A stretch of DNA of 64,000 nt from Planctomycetaceae bacterium (lineage in GTDB: Bacteria; Planctomycetota; Planctomycetia; Planctomycetales; Planctomycetaceae). Below are positions 1 through 13,522 of the stretch, piece by piece. A program made the translations under genes and the position numbers. The notes under the pieces are model-generated. The model saw nothing but the letters and a program-made list of their open reading frames with translations. It was not told the origin of the DNA and did no database searches. The stretch's first letter is position 1. Every line of letters starts with the position of its first letter. Where the stretch lies: contig JAKFUF010000057.1 in NCBI GenBank assembly GCA_021732845.1, positions 1-64,000 of the forward strand, written 5' to 3'.

Positions 1-1
1 G

Positions 2-802
2 AATACGGGGGTGGGCGGCCCCATCGGCGCGGGATTTCTGGGGGTCGACTACGAACCGTTTGCGGTGCAGACGGCGGGGCAACTCCCCCGGAATGTCACC
101 ACCACGGTGGAATCGCCCCGCTATAAGCGGCGGCTCGGCCTGCTGGGCCAGCTTGAAGGCGAGTTCGCCGCGAATGGCGGGGATGTGGTCGTCGCCGATC
201 ACAAGAAGCTCTATGAGAAGACTTCAAAGCTGGTCCTGAGCCCCGATGTGAAGGCGTTTGACATCGCCGGCGAATCGGCGGAGACCGTCGCCAAATATGG
301 CGACAGCCAGTTTGGCAAAGGCTGCCTGCTCGCCCGGCGGCTGGTGGAATCGGGGGTGACGTTTGTCGAAGTTCGCGCCGGGAACTGGGACACCCACGAC
401 GATGTCTTCAACCGCACCAAAGCGCTCTCCGCCGACGTCGATCCGGGCATGGCGGCGCTGATCAGCGACCTGAAACAGCGGGGCATGCTGGAGCGCACGC
501 TGGTCTGCTGGATGGGTGAATTCGGCCGCACGCCACGGCTCAACCCCCGGACCGGCCGCGACCACTTCCCCCGCGCCTTCAACATGGCGCTGGCGGGTGC
601 CGGCATCAAGGGCGGCCAGGTGATCGGCAGTACCAACGCCGATGGCACATCGATCCAAGACGACCCGGTAACGGTGCCGCAGTTGTTCACCTCGATCTGC
701 AAGGCCCTCAAGGTGGACGCGACGAAAGAGAACATGAGCCCCATCGGCCGCCCCATCAAGATTGTCGATGGAGGAGAACCGGTGGCGAAGCTGTTTTCGT
801 GA
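2..802 (+). CDS. DUF1501 family protein, C-terminal part (5' truncated by window edge)
   Basis: The frame is open from base 2, so the gene starts left of the window; about 266 C-terminal residues are visible. The protein belongs to the DUF1501 family, secreted (usually Tat-exported) sulfatase/alkaline-phosphatase-fold proteins that are abundant in planctomycetes. Family hallmarks seen are GQGCLLARRL-like (GKGCLLARRLVESG), the NWDTHDD metal-site-like motif, and WMGEFGRTPRLN followed by GRDHFPRAFN. It resembles the complete copy at 48835-50160. In planctomycetes these genes usually follow a DUF1549/DUF1553 gene; here the upstream partner would lie outside the window. The enzymatic activity of the family is not established. 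Confidence 0.9.
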   Translation, partial: NTGVGGPIGAGFLGVDYEPFAVQTAGQLPRNVTTTVESPRYKRRLGLLGQLEGEFAANGGDVVVADHKKLYEKTSKLVLSPDVKAFDIAGESAETVAKYGDSQFGKGCLLARRLVESGVTFVEVRAGNWDTHDDVFNRTKALSADVDPGMAALISDLKQRGMLERTLVCWMGEFGRTPRLNPRTGRDHFPRAFNMALAGAGIKGGQVIGSTNADGTSIQDDPVTVPQLFTSICKALKVDATKENMSPIGRPIKIVDGGEPVAKLFS

Positions 803-1555
803 GGCTGCCTGGGATGGTGTGTTCCAACCAAGGCTTGTTCTTGGTTCAGTGAATGTCAGATTTGACGTTTCCGACAAAAGTTGGGCGTCTCAGTTTGACG
901 GAATTTCAAATTTCAGATTTCAAATTTCACAGTAAAATGTCTTTTGGCGACAGTCGATTTGTGGGGCGAGAATCATGCCCGGTGCTGCGCTGAGATGTTG
1001 CCGACCAGGCGGAACTTATCGAAGGCTCGATACAAGTCGATACAAGTCCGCTCGGGATCGCAACAATAACTGTGACATTTGTCTCCGTATCCAGGACCGC
1101 GGCAAGAATAACTGTCGACTTTTGACAAGCCATACAGCCAATGAGCCGGCGGGCCTTAGCCGGCCTTAGCCCCCGGTCGGGGGATCATCGGAAGACGCCA
1201 GCGCCACGAACCGGACGCTAACGCGTACCGGCTGATGAATCTGCCCTCAATCGGCGTCCATCCTAATCAACTTCACCATGTTATTATTGCCGCGATCCCC
1301 AGCAGCGAACGCCATCAAGGACAACGAATGAAGTAGTTGGTGAAGTCGACAGGCCTGGCAAAACGGTGCGGGAATCGTACGGTCATAAATTAACCACGAA
1401 TCTTACGAATTTCACGATTGATCAACCGGCAAGGCTTCGCGGGTGACGGAATCCTGCACGTTGTTATTCGTGGCATTCGTCTTATTCGTGAAAATTCGCG
1501 GTTCCCCCTTCTCGTTGCCTAAGACCGGCCTTCGGTTAGCACCTTGAAGCGTGCT
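803..1555. repeat. Gene-free 0.75 kb block made of nested dispersed repeats
   Basis: No convincing gene is present. From about 1050 to 1540 the sequence is a long copy of a dispersed element that recurs inverted at 59380-59820 and truncated at 25253-25404. Shared landmarks are a tract with aataactgtgacatttgtct (near 1065), a tract with gttggtgaagtcgacagg (near 1340), and the attcgtg-rich hairpin arms (1392-1500). A 205-bp mobile unit is nested inside it (listed separately). The segment around 903-932 carries repeated caaatttca words also found near 46520. Confidence 0.75.
1094..1298. mobile_element. 205-bp MITE-like element, copy 1
   Basis: The two ends form terminal inverted repeats of 19 bp that match GGAYCGCGGCAAKAATAAC. 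The element is flanked by CCA on both sides (1091-1093 and 1299-1301), which fits a 3-bp target duplication. The inverted relative of the surrounding element (59775-59800) reads straight through tatccagcag without this insert, giving a paralogous empty site. A second copy of identical length is at 25408-25612. It encodes no protein, so it would depend on a transposase elsewhere. Its centre contains arms of the common planctomycete-type hairpin repeat (ccggct...aaccgg). Confidence 0.75.
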
Positions 1556-4135
1556 TTATTCTTTGTCCGGTTCTTGCCGGCTCTCGCCGAGGCTGGCGGA
1601 CGGCGACTGGGTGACGCCCTCTACTTCAATCCGGCACGATTCCACGCGCCAGGTGAAATTGATCTGCCCCTCGCCGGCGTCGTTCTTCTTGGTTTCGCTC
1701 TCATCGCCAATGATGAGCCCCACGATCAGGCCTCCCTTGTCGTCCAGCTTCAGTGCGTCGGCCCGCGTGATCTTGATTTCGACGGTGCCAATCGGGTTGG
1801 CGATGGTCTCCAGCGGCATGGGCTTTTCGCCCGCGAGGCTCAGCACTTCGATTTTCTTGGCAGGTCCCGTGATCTGCAGCGTGATCCGGCATTGATCCAC
1901 CTTCATCGGCAGCACGGATTCGGGAACCTGCACCCGCAGCCACGAGCGCCCCATCCCCTGGCGTTCGTTCCACTCATCGCGCTGGTAGTTGTAGGGCGAC
2001 GACAGGCCGACATTTTCCGGCCCGGCAATGGAGCGAAATTTCAGGAATGGCGAGGGAATCTTCACTTGCGTGCCGGCCGGCGTGCGTTCAAACCGCAACG
2101 GCACGCTCACCAGTGCCGCCCCGCGCACCTGCAGTTCCTGGCCAAAGCTGAAGTCGGTCTTGAGCGGCGCGGTCCAAAACAACAACCGTGGCTCAGCCCA
2201 GATCAGCGTGTCCGCCTCGCTGATGTCCATCATCCGGACGCGGCTCAGGAACTGTTGAAGAACCTCCTGCCGACGCCTCTGCTCATCGGTGAGCAGGCTC
2301 CCGGCGATGTAGGATTCGGCGGCCTGCACGTCGCCGCTGCCCGCATGAAAACTTCCGTCGGGCTTGAGGACGGTCGACATCCGCCGGCGTCCCGATGCGG
2401 CGATCATCACATCGCTGATCTCCGTCAGCCCGGCCGCATGAAACCGGCCCACCAGTCCGTCAGGGCCAAACCGCGCCGTCACCGTCAGCGGCTCCGGAAG
2501 CCGCACCTGCGACGAAATGGTCGCGAGCCGCACCCCCGCGGGCAGGTTGAGGTTCTCCCACTTCCAGGCGTCCAGGTCTGTCCAGACCAGCCGCCGCGTG
2601 GTCCCCTCCAGGCCGCTCATGTCGGGAATCAAAATGCCGTGCGCGCCCGAGAGTGCCGAGGCACTGCCGTTGGGGCTGTAAATGGCCGTTGTTCCTTCCA
2701 CCACCAAATCGGGATTGTTCGGAGTCGCTTCAATCACCTGCAGCGTGGCGACCGTCGGAGGAATCGACCCGCGATTCAACTGGCTGACCCCCGCCAGGCC
2801 GGTTGCCGTTGCCAGCGCCAGCAGGCTGCCCCACAGCCCGAGCCACTCCAACTGCTGCCGGCGGAGCAGCACAAGACCAATCCCCAAGAGCCCCGCGCAG
2901 AACGCTCCCAGCATCAGCAGCACGGAGGCGCGCGAGGGGATCTGATAGCCGACCAGTTCTGTGGTGTAGGTCCGCTGAGCGGGCAGGTTCAGCAATGGCG
3001 GCGAATGGCGTGTCAGCAGCCGCGTGGCGAGGTCCGCGCCCGGTGGCTTCCCCACGAAGCGGGTGTCATCCAAGCTGTTGGGCGGCCTGCGATCCGTAGG
3101 CTGACGTTCGCGAATCCAGGCGGCCGGACCCACCGCCGTGTACATCACCGTGCCGCGGCCGTAGGGCTGCCAGAACGCCGCCGGCCAGCCGTTTGCCGTG
3201 TGGGTGACCTGGACATCATGCGGAATGACCCGGACCAGCGGAACGGGGACTTCAAATTCTTCCCGCGGCGAGGATTCGCCGCCGGGCAGGGCCGCCCGGA
3301 CTTCGACGTCGGTCAGGTCGACGGAATCGATGATTTCGCAGGCAAAGGCATCCTGCAGTACCGCTTCGACAGTGCTCTTTTGCAGCCGGTCCAACGGCAG
3401 CCACAGGGTGCCGCCTCCCTGAATCCAGTTGCGAAGTGCCGCCAGGCCAGCCGCATCATGCTGGATCTGGTCGGAGGCGAGGGCGAGCTGGTCCAGTGTG
3501 TCATAGTCTTGCGGAGAAGCGGGCAGGAAATCGTCGTTCAATTGCGAGACACGCCGGGGGTGATCCTTGGCGAATCGCAGCGCCACCAGCATCTCATAGG
3601 TCAAATCCAAATCGTCCGAAGGCGAGCCAGCATGAATGTAGCCGGTGGTCGAACTCCCCAGGGCGTGGTCCAGCGCCTGCATGGCCGTGTCGAGAATTTC
3701 GCCGTCGTCGCTGCGGCGCAACATTTCGCGGCCGGAGTCGTCCAGAAAGACGGATTTCAATTCGAGCCGCGACTGCGATTGTGGAATTGTCTTGGGGACG
3801 AGAAACGGGTGCGAAGTCACCCGGTGTGCCCCCGCCGGGACCCAGGCCCGACGGCCGTATTGAAGATTTGGCTGGCCCGCCACAAAGATTGCCGAGAGCA
3901 GGTCCACCGGCGATTTGGTGGGGTTCGCCATGTCAAGTTTCAACTGCGCCCACCTGCCGGGCCGGAACGTGCCCGCACCGGTCGCCCGCCCCCAACTGGC
4001 GAGGTAGGGCTCGGTCCGCTTCCCTGTCACCGCGTCCCGTGGCTGAGCCCAGGCCACCGAGGCACCAGCCCCGACCAGGAAGACAGCGCCCAGCAGGTAG
4101 GTCCAGCGGAAGAAATGCAGTGGCATCCGTCTCAA
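1556..4135 (-). CDS. Large secreted/membrane protein with two central membrane segments, function unknown
   Basis: This 859-residue protein begins with a basic tail and a hydrophobic signal segment ending near VAWAQ. A long extracytoplasmic region of about 350 residues follows, with a segment (LRNWIQGGGTLWLPLDRL, about residues 230-250) that resembles the class I glutamine amidotransferase-like fold seen in many planctomycete and BatA-type membrane proteins. Two hydrophobic stretches lie at about residues 385-435, and another roughly 420-residue soluble region follows. No catalytic triad is obvious. An almost equally long antisense frame exists, but only this strand gives a signal peptide and globular composition. 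The next gene is divergent. Exact function is not recognised. Confidence 0.8.
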   Translation of the reverse strand: MRRMPLHFFRWTYLLGAVFLVGAGASVAWAQPRDAVTGKRTEPYLASWGRATGAGTFRPGRWAQLKLDMANPTKSPVDLLSAIFVAGQPNLQYGRRAWVPAGAHRVTSHPFLVPKTIPQSQSRLELKSVFLDDSGREMLRRSDDGEILDTAMQALDHALGSSTTGYIHAGSPSDDLDLTYEMLVALRFAKDHPRRVSQLNDDFLPASPQDYDTLDQLALASDQIQHDAAGLAALRNWIQGGGTLWLPLDRLQKSTVEAVLQDAFACEIIDSVDLTDVEVRAALPGGESSPREEFEVPVPLVRVIPHDVQVTHTANGWPAAFWQPYGRGTVMYTAVGPAAWIRERQPTDRRPPNSLDDTRFVGKPPGADLATRLLTRHSPPLLNLPAQRTYTTELVGYQIPSRASVLLMLGAFCAGLLGIGLVLLRRQQLEWLGLWGSLLALATATGLAGVSQLNRGSIPPTVATLQVIEATPNNPDLVVEGTTAIYSPNGSASALSGAHGILIPDMSGLEGTTRRLVWTDLDAWKWENLNLPAGVRLATISSQVRLPEPLTVTARFGPDGLVGRFHAAGLTEISDVMIAASGRRRMSTVLKPDGSFHAGSGDVQAAESYIAGSLLTDEQRRRQEVLQQFLSRVRMMDISEADTLIWAEPRLLFWTAPLKTDFSFGQELQVRGAALVSVPLRFERTPAGTQVKIPSPFLKFRSIAGPENVGLSSPYNYQRDEWNERQGMGRSWLRVQVPESVLPMKVDQCRITLQITGPAKKIEVLSLAGEKPMPLETIANPIGTVEIKITRADALKLDDKGGLIVGLIIGDESETKKNDAGEGQINFTWRVESCRIEVEGVTQSPSASLGESRQEPDKE

Positions 4136-4224
4136 CTCCGGTCATGATTTTTTTTGCCGACCCGCTAAGATAGCGTGACGCACGCGAATCTTCACTCTTG
4201 AGCCACGGCAGAGCCACCGCAACC

Positions 4225-4845
4225 ATGGAAACGAACACGCTGACGGATGTCGCCGCACGCAAGACACAGATGCGGGCGCAGGCTCACGAGAATCGCAAGA
4301 ACCAGGTCGACAAGGATGAGGTCAGCCAAAAAATCTGTGCCAAGTTCATGTCGCTGCCCGAATACGCGGCCGCATCCACGGTGATGTTCTATGTCGATGT
4401 CCGCACCGAAGTCCGCACGCGGCACAACCTGCAGGAAGCCCTCGGCCACGGCAAACGGATCATCGTTCCGTGGTGCAACACGGATGGAGAGCTGGAGCTG
4501 TTCTGGCTGCAGGACATGGCCGAAATGGCGGTGGGGATGTACAAGATCCTTGAGCCACGGGAAGAGTTGCGGAGCGTGGCCGAACGTCACATCGACCCCA
4601 CCGAACTCGATCTCATCATGGTGCCCGGCGTCGGTTTCGACCGGCGGGGCGGCCGGATGGGCCACGGCAAGGGCTACTACGACAAGCTGCTCCAGCACGC
4701 CCGCCCGGATGCGCCGCTGGTGGCCCTGGCGTTCGAGTGCCAGTTGTTCCCGGAAATCCCCATGCAGTCGCATGACATTTACATGGACAAGGTGATTACC
4801 GAGGCGGCTGTGTACGAAGGACTGGGACGGTCTAAAATTGCGTGA
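4225..4845 (+). CDS. 5-formyltetrahydrofolate cyclo-ligase family protein
   Basis: The 206-residue product matches 5-formyltetrahydrofolate cyclo-ligase (5,10-methenyltetrahydrofolate synthetase), which converts 5-formyl-THF to 5,10-methenyl-THF using ATP in cytoplasmic one-carbon metabolism. The signature region VPGVGFDRRGGRMGHGKGYYD (quoted in part: GFDRRGGRMGHGKGYYD) holds the conserved nucleotide/folate-binding loop, and KTQMRAQAHENRK near the N terminus supplies the basic residues typical of the family. The ATG at 4225 is preferred over a TTG at 4198, because the extra nine residues are not conserved-looking. Length is normal for the family. Confidence 0.92.
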   Translation: METNTLTDVAARKTQMRAQAHENRKNQVDKDEVSQKICAKFMSLPEYAAASTVMFYVDVRTEVRTRHNLQEALGHGKRIIVPWCNTDGELELFWLQDMAEMAVGMYKILEPREELRSVAERHIDPTELDLIMVPGVGFDRRGGRMGHGKGYYDKLLQHARPDAPLVALAFECQLFPEIPMQSHDIYMDKVITEAAVYEGLGRSKIA

Positions 4846-4912
4846 TTCAGATTTCATCCGTGGCTGAGCAGCAAGAGCCATCCCCAGCGTCCTCCGTCCC
4901 GCCTCACGCCAC

Positions 4913-5572
4913 ATGATCGAAGTTGAAAACGTCGTCAAAACGTATCGTCGCGGGACGACGGATGTTCGGGCCTTGCGCGGCCTCGACTGCAAAATCGCGG
5001 GCCAGACACTGACGTTTATCGTTGGTCCCTCCGGCAGCGGCAAAAGCACTTTGCTCTATCTGCTGGGCTCGCTGGACCAGCCCAACAGTGGCGAGATCCG
5101 CGTGCAGGGGCGGACGCTTTCCAAGATGACGCGCAAGGAACGCGATGCCTTTCGCCGTCACGAGGTGGGGTTCATCTTTCAGAACTTCAACCTGCTGGGA
5201 AATCTCAACGCCATCGAGAACGTGCTGATCCCCTTCTTGCCGACGGGAGTCACCATCGACCAACGGAAAAACGCGCAGTTGATCTTGGAGCGTGTCGGCC
5301 TGGGCCAGCGGCTGGACCATCGCCCGCACCAGATGTCGGGCGGCGAACAGCAACGTGTCGCCATCGCCCGTGCGCTGATGAAGCGACCGCTGCTGGTGCT
5401 GGCCGATGAACCCACGGGGGAACTGGACAGCGAGAGCGGAGCGGAAGTCTACCGCTACCTGCGAGAACTGCGGGAAGAACATGGTTCAACCGTGGTCATT
5501 GTCACCCACGACCGGACCCACATCCTGCCGACGGACAGCTTGTTGTCGCTGCGGGATGGGAAGCTGGCTTGA
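4913..5572 (+). CDS. ABC transporter ATP-binding protein, LolD/MacB type
   Basis: This 219-residue ATPase carries every expected motif: Walker A GPSGSGKS (38-45), Q-loop FIFQN (Q90), signature [15 protein letters not shown] (from 141), Walker B LLVLADEP (160-167) and the switch histidine in VTHD (H199). The sequence is closest to the LolD/MacB/FtsE group that energises lipoprotein release, macrolide export or peptide-bond-type MacB permeases. No FtsX/MacB-like permease is adjacent. The upstream gene is the folate enzyme 67 bp away and the downstream gene is convergent hisG, so the membrane partner must be encoded elsewhere. Confidence 0.93.
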   Translation: MIEVENVVKTYRRGTTDVRALRGLDCKIAGQTLTFIVGPSGSGKSTLLYLLGSLDQPNSGEIRVQGRTLSKMTRKERDAFRRHEVGFIFQNFNLLGNLNAIENVLIPFLPTGVTIDQRKNAQLILERVGLGQRLDHRPHQMSGGEQQRVAIARALMKRPLLVLADEPTGELDSESGAEVYRYLRELREEHGSTVVIVTHDRTHILPTDSLLSLRDGKLA

Positions 5573-5643
5573 TGAAGCACCAGCAGGACAATGCCGCCTT
5601 TCGCGCCGCGCCGCCAAACTCTCGGCGCGGCCGCCGGCATGCC

Positions 5644-6513
5644 CTAATCGATGATCTTGTTGATCTGGTATTCCACGATTCCCCGCGCGCCGGCGGCCTT
5701 CAACTGGGGGACGATCACCCGCAGGAACGATTCGTCGACGATGGTGTTCACATCGACCCAGTCCGGATCGGACAGCGAGGAAACCGTCGGCTTCTGCAGT
5801 GCCGGCAGTTGTGCCAGCACGTCGTTCAATTCCGTGCGGCGGACATTCATCATCAGGCCGACTTTGCCTTCGGCGGCCAGGCAGGACTGGAGCATCAGCG
5901 CCAGGTTGTCGATTTTCGATTTCTTCCAGGGATCGGCGTAGGCCGCGTGGTTGGCGATGAACCGTGTCGTGCTCCGCAACACCTCGTCGATGATCCGCAG
6001 GTTGTTGGCCCGCAGCGAACTGCCGGTCTCCGTGACCTCAACGATCGCATCCGCCAGTTCCGGCGGCTTGACCTCCGTGGCTCCCCACGAGAACTCAATC
6101 TGAGCCTCGACGCCGTGCTTTGCCAGGTACGAGCGGGTCAGGCCCACCACTTCGGTGGCGATCCGTTTCCCCTGCAGATCCTTGACGGTCTTGATGGGAG
6201 AATCTTCCGGGACGCAGACGACCCACCGCACCGGGCGGCGGCTGACTTTGGAAAACATCAGCTCGCAGACTTCGTGAACGCTGGCATTGTTTTCCAGCAC
6301 CCAGTCATGCCCCGTGATCCCCGCATCCAGCACACCCTGCTCGACGTAGCGGGCCATTTCCTGGGCCCGGATCAAGAGGCAGGAAATCTCGGGATCGTCG
6401 ATTTCTGGGTAGTACGACCGCGAGGGAAACTTGATGTTGTAGCCGGCGCGCCGCAGCAGTTCGCCTGTGGATTCCTGGAGACTGCCCGCGGGGATGCCGA
6501 GTTTCAAAGACAT
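5644..6513 (-). CDS. hisG: ATP phosphoribosyltransferase (long form)
   Basis: HisG catalyses the first step of histidine biosynthesis, joining ATP and PRPP. The 289-residue product has the long-form length with a C-terminal ACT-like regulatory domain (ending [22 protein letters not shown], of which [14 protein letters not shown] is the typical tail). Other family signatures are [12 protein letters not shown] at the start, [10 protein letters not shown], and the PRPP-binding stretch [18 protein letters not shown]. The ATG at 6513 is chosen because the upstream extension only translates attttcgatt-type intergenic repeats. No other his genes are nearby, so hisG is detached from a his operon here. 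It is convergent with the ABC ATPase gene. Confidence 0.95.
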   Translation of the reverse strand: MSLKLGIPAGSLQESTGELLRRAGYNIKFPSRSYYPEIDDPEISCLLIRAQEMARYVEQGVLDAGITGHDWVLENNASVHEVCELMFSKVSRRPVRWVVCVPEDSPIKTVKDLQGKRIATEVVGLTRSYLAKHGVEAQIEFSWGATEVKPPELADAIVEVTETGSSLRANNLRIIDEVLRSTTRFIANHAAYADPWKKSKIDNLALMLQSCLAAEGKVGLMMNVRRTELNDVLAQLPALQKPTVSSLSDPDWVDVNTIVDESFLRVIVPQLKAAGARGIVEYQINKIID

Positions 6514-6651
6514 GACTGAGGATTTTCGATTTTCGATTGAGGATTTTCGATTGCGGTTCTGGCGGCCCGAAAAGACTTTCGAGCGCTCGCCAAGCCCCAA
6601 TTGAGACGGATTGTGCCCCAAAACACAATCGAAAATCCTAAATCGAAAATG
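6514..6651. repeat. Intergenic short repeats (attttcgatt words in both orientations)
   Basis: The gap between hisG and the DUF58 gene contains gattttcgattttcgattg words (6523-6552) and an inverted group aatcgaaaatcctaaatcga (6628-6647), which can pair into a hairpin. No gene is seen. The hairpin could terminate transcription of the DUF58 gene. Confidence 0.5.
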
Positions 6652-8070
6652 TCACTCATCGGCCATGAAGAAGTATTCGGCAAACTGGTCGGCCGCGATC
6701 ACCTGGAGCGGGGCGGCGGCGTGGAGGCCCGCGCCATTGGACGATTTGGCGGCGGGTGTCACCGCGCTGCCGCGCGTGCTGATCAGCACGCGACGGGTGG
6801 GGCCTTCGAGCCTCGATTCGAGGCTGTCGCACAGGTGATTGAGCCCCATCGCCGGGCCGGCCTCAACCAATCCCAGCAGTTCCAGCACGGGATCAATGGC
6901 CAGAGCCCCGGCCAGCCCCTGCCATTCCTGTTCCGTCCGGCCGCTGACGCCGAGCGACAGGCGGGATTCGCCCGCCTGCCGGCAATGCTCCAGACAGACG
7001 GTGGCGGCAAAGCTGACGGCCGTCTCCACCCGGGCCAGTTCCTGGGGCGTGGGCCGGTCGGGAAGGTACAGGTCGACAATAAGCTGCAGGTCCTGGTCAC
7101 GGTTCTGGTGAAACTCGCGGACCATCAATGTGTTGCGGCGGGCGGTCGTCCGCCAGTGGATGGCCCGCGGGTTGTCGCCCCGGCGGTACTCGCGCAACTG
7201 GTGAAATTCGTCGTCGAACGCCCCCTTCCGCGAGCGGGGCTGCGTCACCAGCTCATTGTTGAACGACGAGCTGTGGTGCCACAGCGTGGTGAGATGTCCG
7301 ACCTGGGGATACACGATCAGTTGCTGCACATCGCCCACATCGACGACGCGCTCCATCATCCCCATCGGGAACCGGCTGGAAACCTGCAGCGGCCCCAGTT
7401 CGTAGAGCCCCCGATACGCCAGCCGGAGCTGATAACTGCCCGTCCGCTGTGACTTCGGCGGCACGCGTGTGAACAGGATGGCCGGTTGCAGATGCTCGCG
7501 GGCACTGCGGAGCGAGTCATGGACTTCCATCATCCACGACGCGAACCAGCGCTTCCCGTTGTACAGCGTCAAATCCACGGAGAAGACATCGCCCGCCGAC
7601 GCCCGTTCGGGGACCACACGGTGGCACCGCGTCTTGCGGAGCATCGTCAGGGTGATGGAACCGTTCAGCACGAACGGCCCGGCCAGCAGGCCGAACACCA
7701 GCACCAGCATGTTCGCCTTGCCTAGGAGCGCCCCGAGGAACAGGACGATCATGATGCCGAGAAACACCGCCGCTTCGGCGGGCATGCGGACGTGATAGCC
7801 GGTCCAGCCATCCCGCGAAGAGCGGGAACGAACCTGGCCCACATCGTGGGCAATGGTCCACAGCCCCCACAGGATCAGCAGGCTCCCCAAGCCGGGATAG
7901 ATCGCCTTGGCCCACGGCCCGGCCCACAAGCTCGGCCGCTGGTTGTAAATGACAATCAACCCCGCGCCGACAACCATCAACACCAGCCCCCACCACGGAA
8001 ACGGCCGCGACCGCCGCAGCGTGGAGGACCGGGTGGAAACTTTGGAATTGGGGCGGGGCAGTTGGGACAT
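6652..8070 (-). CDS. DUF58 domain-containing protein
   Basis: The 472-residue protein has two pairs of hydrophobic segments in its first 160 residues, then a beta-rich region, then the DUF58 signature EFHQLREYRRGDNPRAIHW at about residue 300, followed by a vWA-like C-terminal part. DUF58 proteins are typically partners of MoxR-type AAA+ ATPases and of BatA/transglutaminase-like membrane proteins; none of these lies directly alongside here. The ATG at 8070 is preferred because an AGGAAG ribosome-binding-like sequence lies about 13 bases upstream. The cellular role of this family is not settled. Confidence 0.88.
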   Translation of the reverse strand: MSQLPRPNSKVSTRSSTLRRSRPFPWWGLVLMVVGAGLIVIYNQRPSLWAGPWAKAIYPGLGSLLILWGLWTIAHDVGQVRSRSSRDGWTGYHVRMPAEAAVFLGIMIVLFLGALLGKANMLVLVFGLLAGPFVLNGSITLTMLRKTRCHRVVPERASAGDVFSVDLTLYNGKRWFASWMMEVHDSLRSAREHLQPAILFTRVPPKSQRTGSYQLRLAYRGLYELGPLQVSSRFPMGMMERVVDVGDVQQLIVYPQVGHLTTLWHHSSSFNNELVTQPRSRKGAFDDEFHQLREYRRGDNPRAIHWRTTARRNTLMVREFHQNRDQDLQLIVDLYLPDRPTPQELARVETAVSFAATVCLEHCRQAGESRLSLGVSGRTEQEWQGLAGALAIDPVLELLGLVEAGPAMGLNHLCDSLESRLEGPTRRVLISTRGSAVTPAAKSSNGAGLHAAAPLQVIAADQFAEYFFMADE

Positions 8071-8399
8071 CAGTATTGGAAACTTCCTGCTGAGAGCCGG
8101 CACATCACAATGCTCTCCCTGAACCGTCAAGGTAAGCAGACAGAATTAAGAACAATATTCCACGATCATTTTGTTGAGGACGCTTCAGGTGAATCGGAAG
8201 CTCGGCAAGAACCACGAATCTCACGAATAACACGAATGTAGCTGATCGCCAGAACCACCCAGCTGAGTCAAAAGTCTTTTATTCGTGAGATTCGTCAGAT
8301 TCGTGGTTCCTCCTCTCTACTTGGAAAACAACAAACGCTCCGAATACATGTGTTGTTCATGTCTATCGCTGGACGGACTTTCTCTGACCAACCGATTCG
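8071..8399. repeat. Intergenic gap with attcgtg-type hairpin
   Basis: No gene is seen. Between 8208 and 8314 the sequence forms a long imperfect inverted repeat: accacgaatctcacgaat on the left and attcgtgagattcgt with attcgtggttc on the right. The same arms occur at 1392-1500, 46601-46703, 46941-47043 and 59423-59530. The hairpin lies downstream of the kinase gene (which reads leftward) and could act as its terminator. Confidence 0.65.
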
Positions 8400-12539
<4,140 letters not shown>

Positions 12540-12793
12540 GGAAGATCGTCCGAAGTGCGACAGGGTGGCTGCGGAGCATTTCGCCCTCCGCATCATCGCG
12601 CCGCAGCCACGTCATTGCAAATCACGGGGCTGGTCTCGCTGATCTCCTGCCCACCAATGGCGTCTCTCCAGACGAACCAGCACCTTTGGGCTGGGGTACG
12701 GGGCCACCTCAATGACCTCCGGCAGGTCAGCGGCCACCGCATCAAAGGTGGCTGCCCCCCGCGGGTCGAGCTGCGGAAAGTCGCCGTCCCCGC

Positions 12794-13462
12794 TCAAATG
12801 AGGTGACCAACCGTGCGCCTTGCGCTGGATTCGGCGCGTGACTGATGCTCGGAGAGCTTCTGAAACTGGGCGCTGTCCACGTCGTAGGCAAAGACTTCGC
12901 CCGTTTCGATCTTGTAGACCCACCCATGCAAATGCAGGTCGCCCCGGACCAGTCGCGAACCAACGGCAGGGAGGGTTCGCAGGTTTTCAAGCTGCACCAA
13001 AACATTCTCTTCGACCGTGGCGGTCAACAGTTGATCCCCACCCAGGTGGCCATAGTTCTCGCGCATGATGCGGCGGGTGGTCTCGGCGTGCGACAACCAT
13101 GACGACACGGCCGGGAGCGAGGCCACCTGGGCCGGATGCAGCAGGCCCTGCATCGCCCCGCAGTGGGAGTGGCCGCAGATGATGATGTCCTTGACCCCGA
13201 GTGCCGCCACGGCGAATTCAATCGTCGCGGCTTCACCGCCGTTGCCAGCTCCGTGCGGGGGGACAATGTTTCCCGCATTCCGCAGGATGAACAGGTCGCC
13301 GGGCCGGGATTGTGTCAGCAGGCTGGGATCGATGCGGGAATCGGAGCAGGTGATGAACAGGGTCTCGGGGTTCTGCCCCTTGGCCAACTGCTCAAACAGC
13401 CCCTGCAGTGGCTGGAAGAATGTTCCCTGGAACTGGTGAATCCCCTTGATCAGTTTTTGCAT
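12794..13462 (-). CDS. Beta-class carbonic anhydrase
   Basis: The 222-residue enzyme interconverts CO2 and bicarbonate. Zinc ligands are C39 (in TCSDSR), H98 and C101 (in GHSHCGA); the D41-R43 dyad is intact. Length is normal for the beta class. The ATG at 13462 has AAAGGCG about 9 bases upstream; a TTG six bases earlier is less likely. It lies 60 bp downstream of an ArsR-type regulator on the same strand, so the two are probably co-transcribed. No bicarbonate transporter is adjacent. Confidence 0.95.
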   Translation of the reverse strand: MQKLIKGIHQFQGTFFQPLQGLFEQLAKGQNPETLFITCSDSRIDPSLLTQSRPGDLFILRNAGNIVPPHGAGNGGEAATIEFAVAALGVKDIIICGHSHCGAMQGLLHPAQVASLPAVSSWLSHAETTRRIMRENYGHLGGDQLLTATVEENVLVQLENLRTLPAVGSRLVRGDLHLHGWVYKIETGEVFAYDVDSAQFQKLSEHQSRAESSARRTVGHLI

Positions 13463-13522
13463 GTTCAATTCGCCTTTCTTGAAGAGCCTGCCGCGTTTCA
13501 GATCATCTTGTCAGGGGCCTGG

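Noticed and set aside
1544-4147. 867-residue open frame on the + strand
   Set aside because: It is antisense to the secreted membrane protein at 1556-4135. Composition (high Arg, Gln, His, Pro; no hydrophobic core) is typical of the shadow frame in G+C-rich DNA.
5644-6621. 325-residue version of HisG with an N-terminal extension
   Set aside because: The extra 36 residues translate attttcgatt repeats; the 289-residue form has the normal length and start.
12612-12797. Possible 60-residue leftward frame between the carbonic anhydrase and the kinase (starting with a TTG overlapping the anhydrase stop)
   Set aside because: Composition looks partly protein-like (DAVAADLPEVIEVAPYPSP), but there is no good start, no family and the frame overlaps coding sequence in its annotated longer form. 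Left unassigned.
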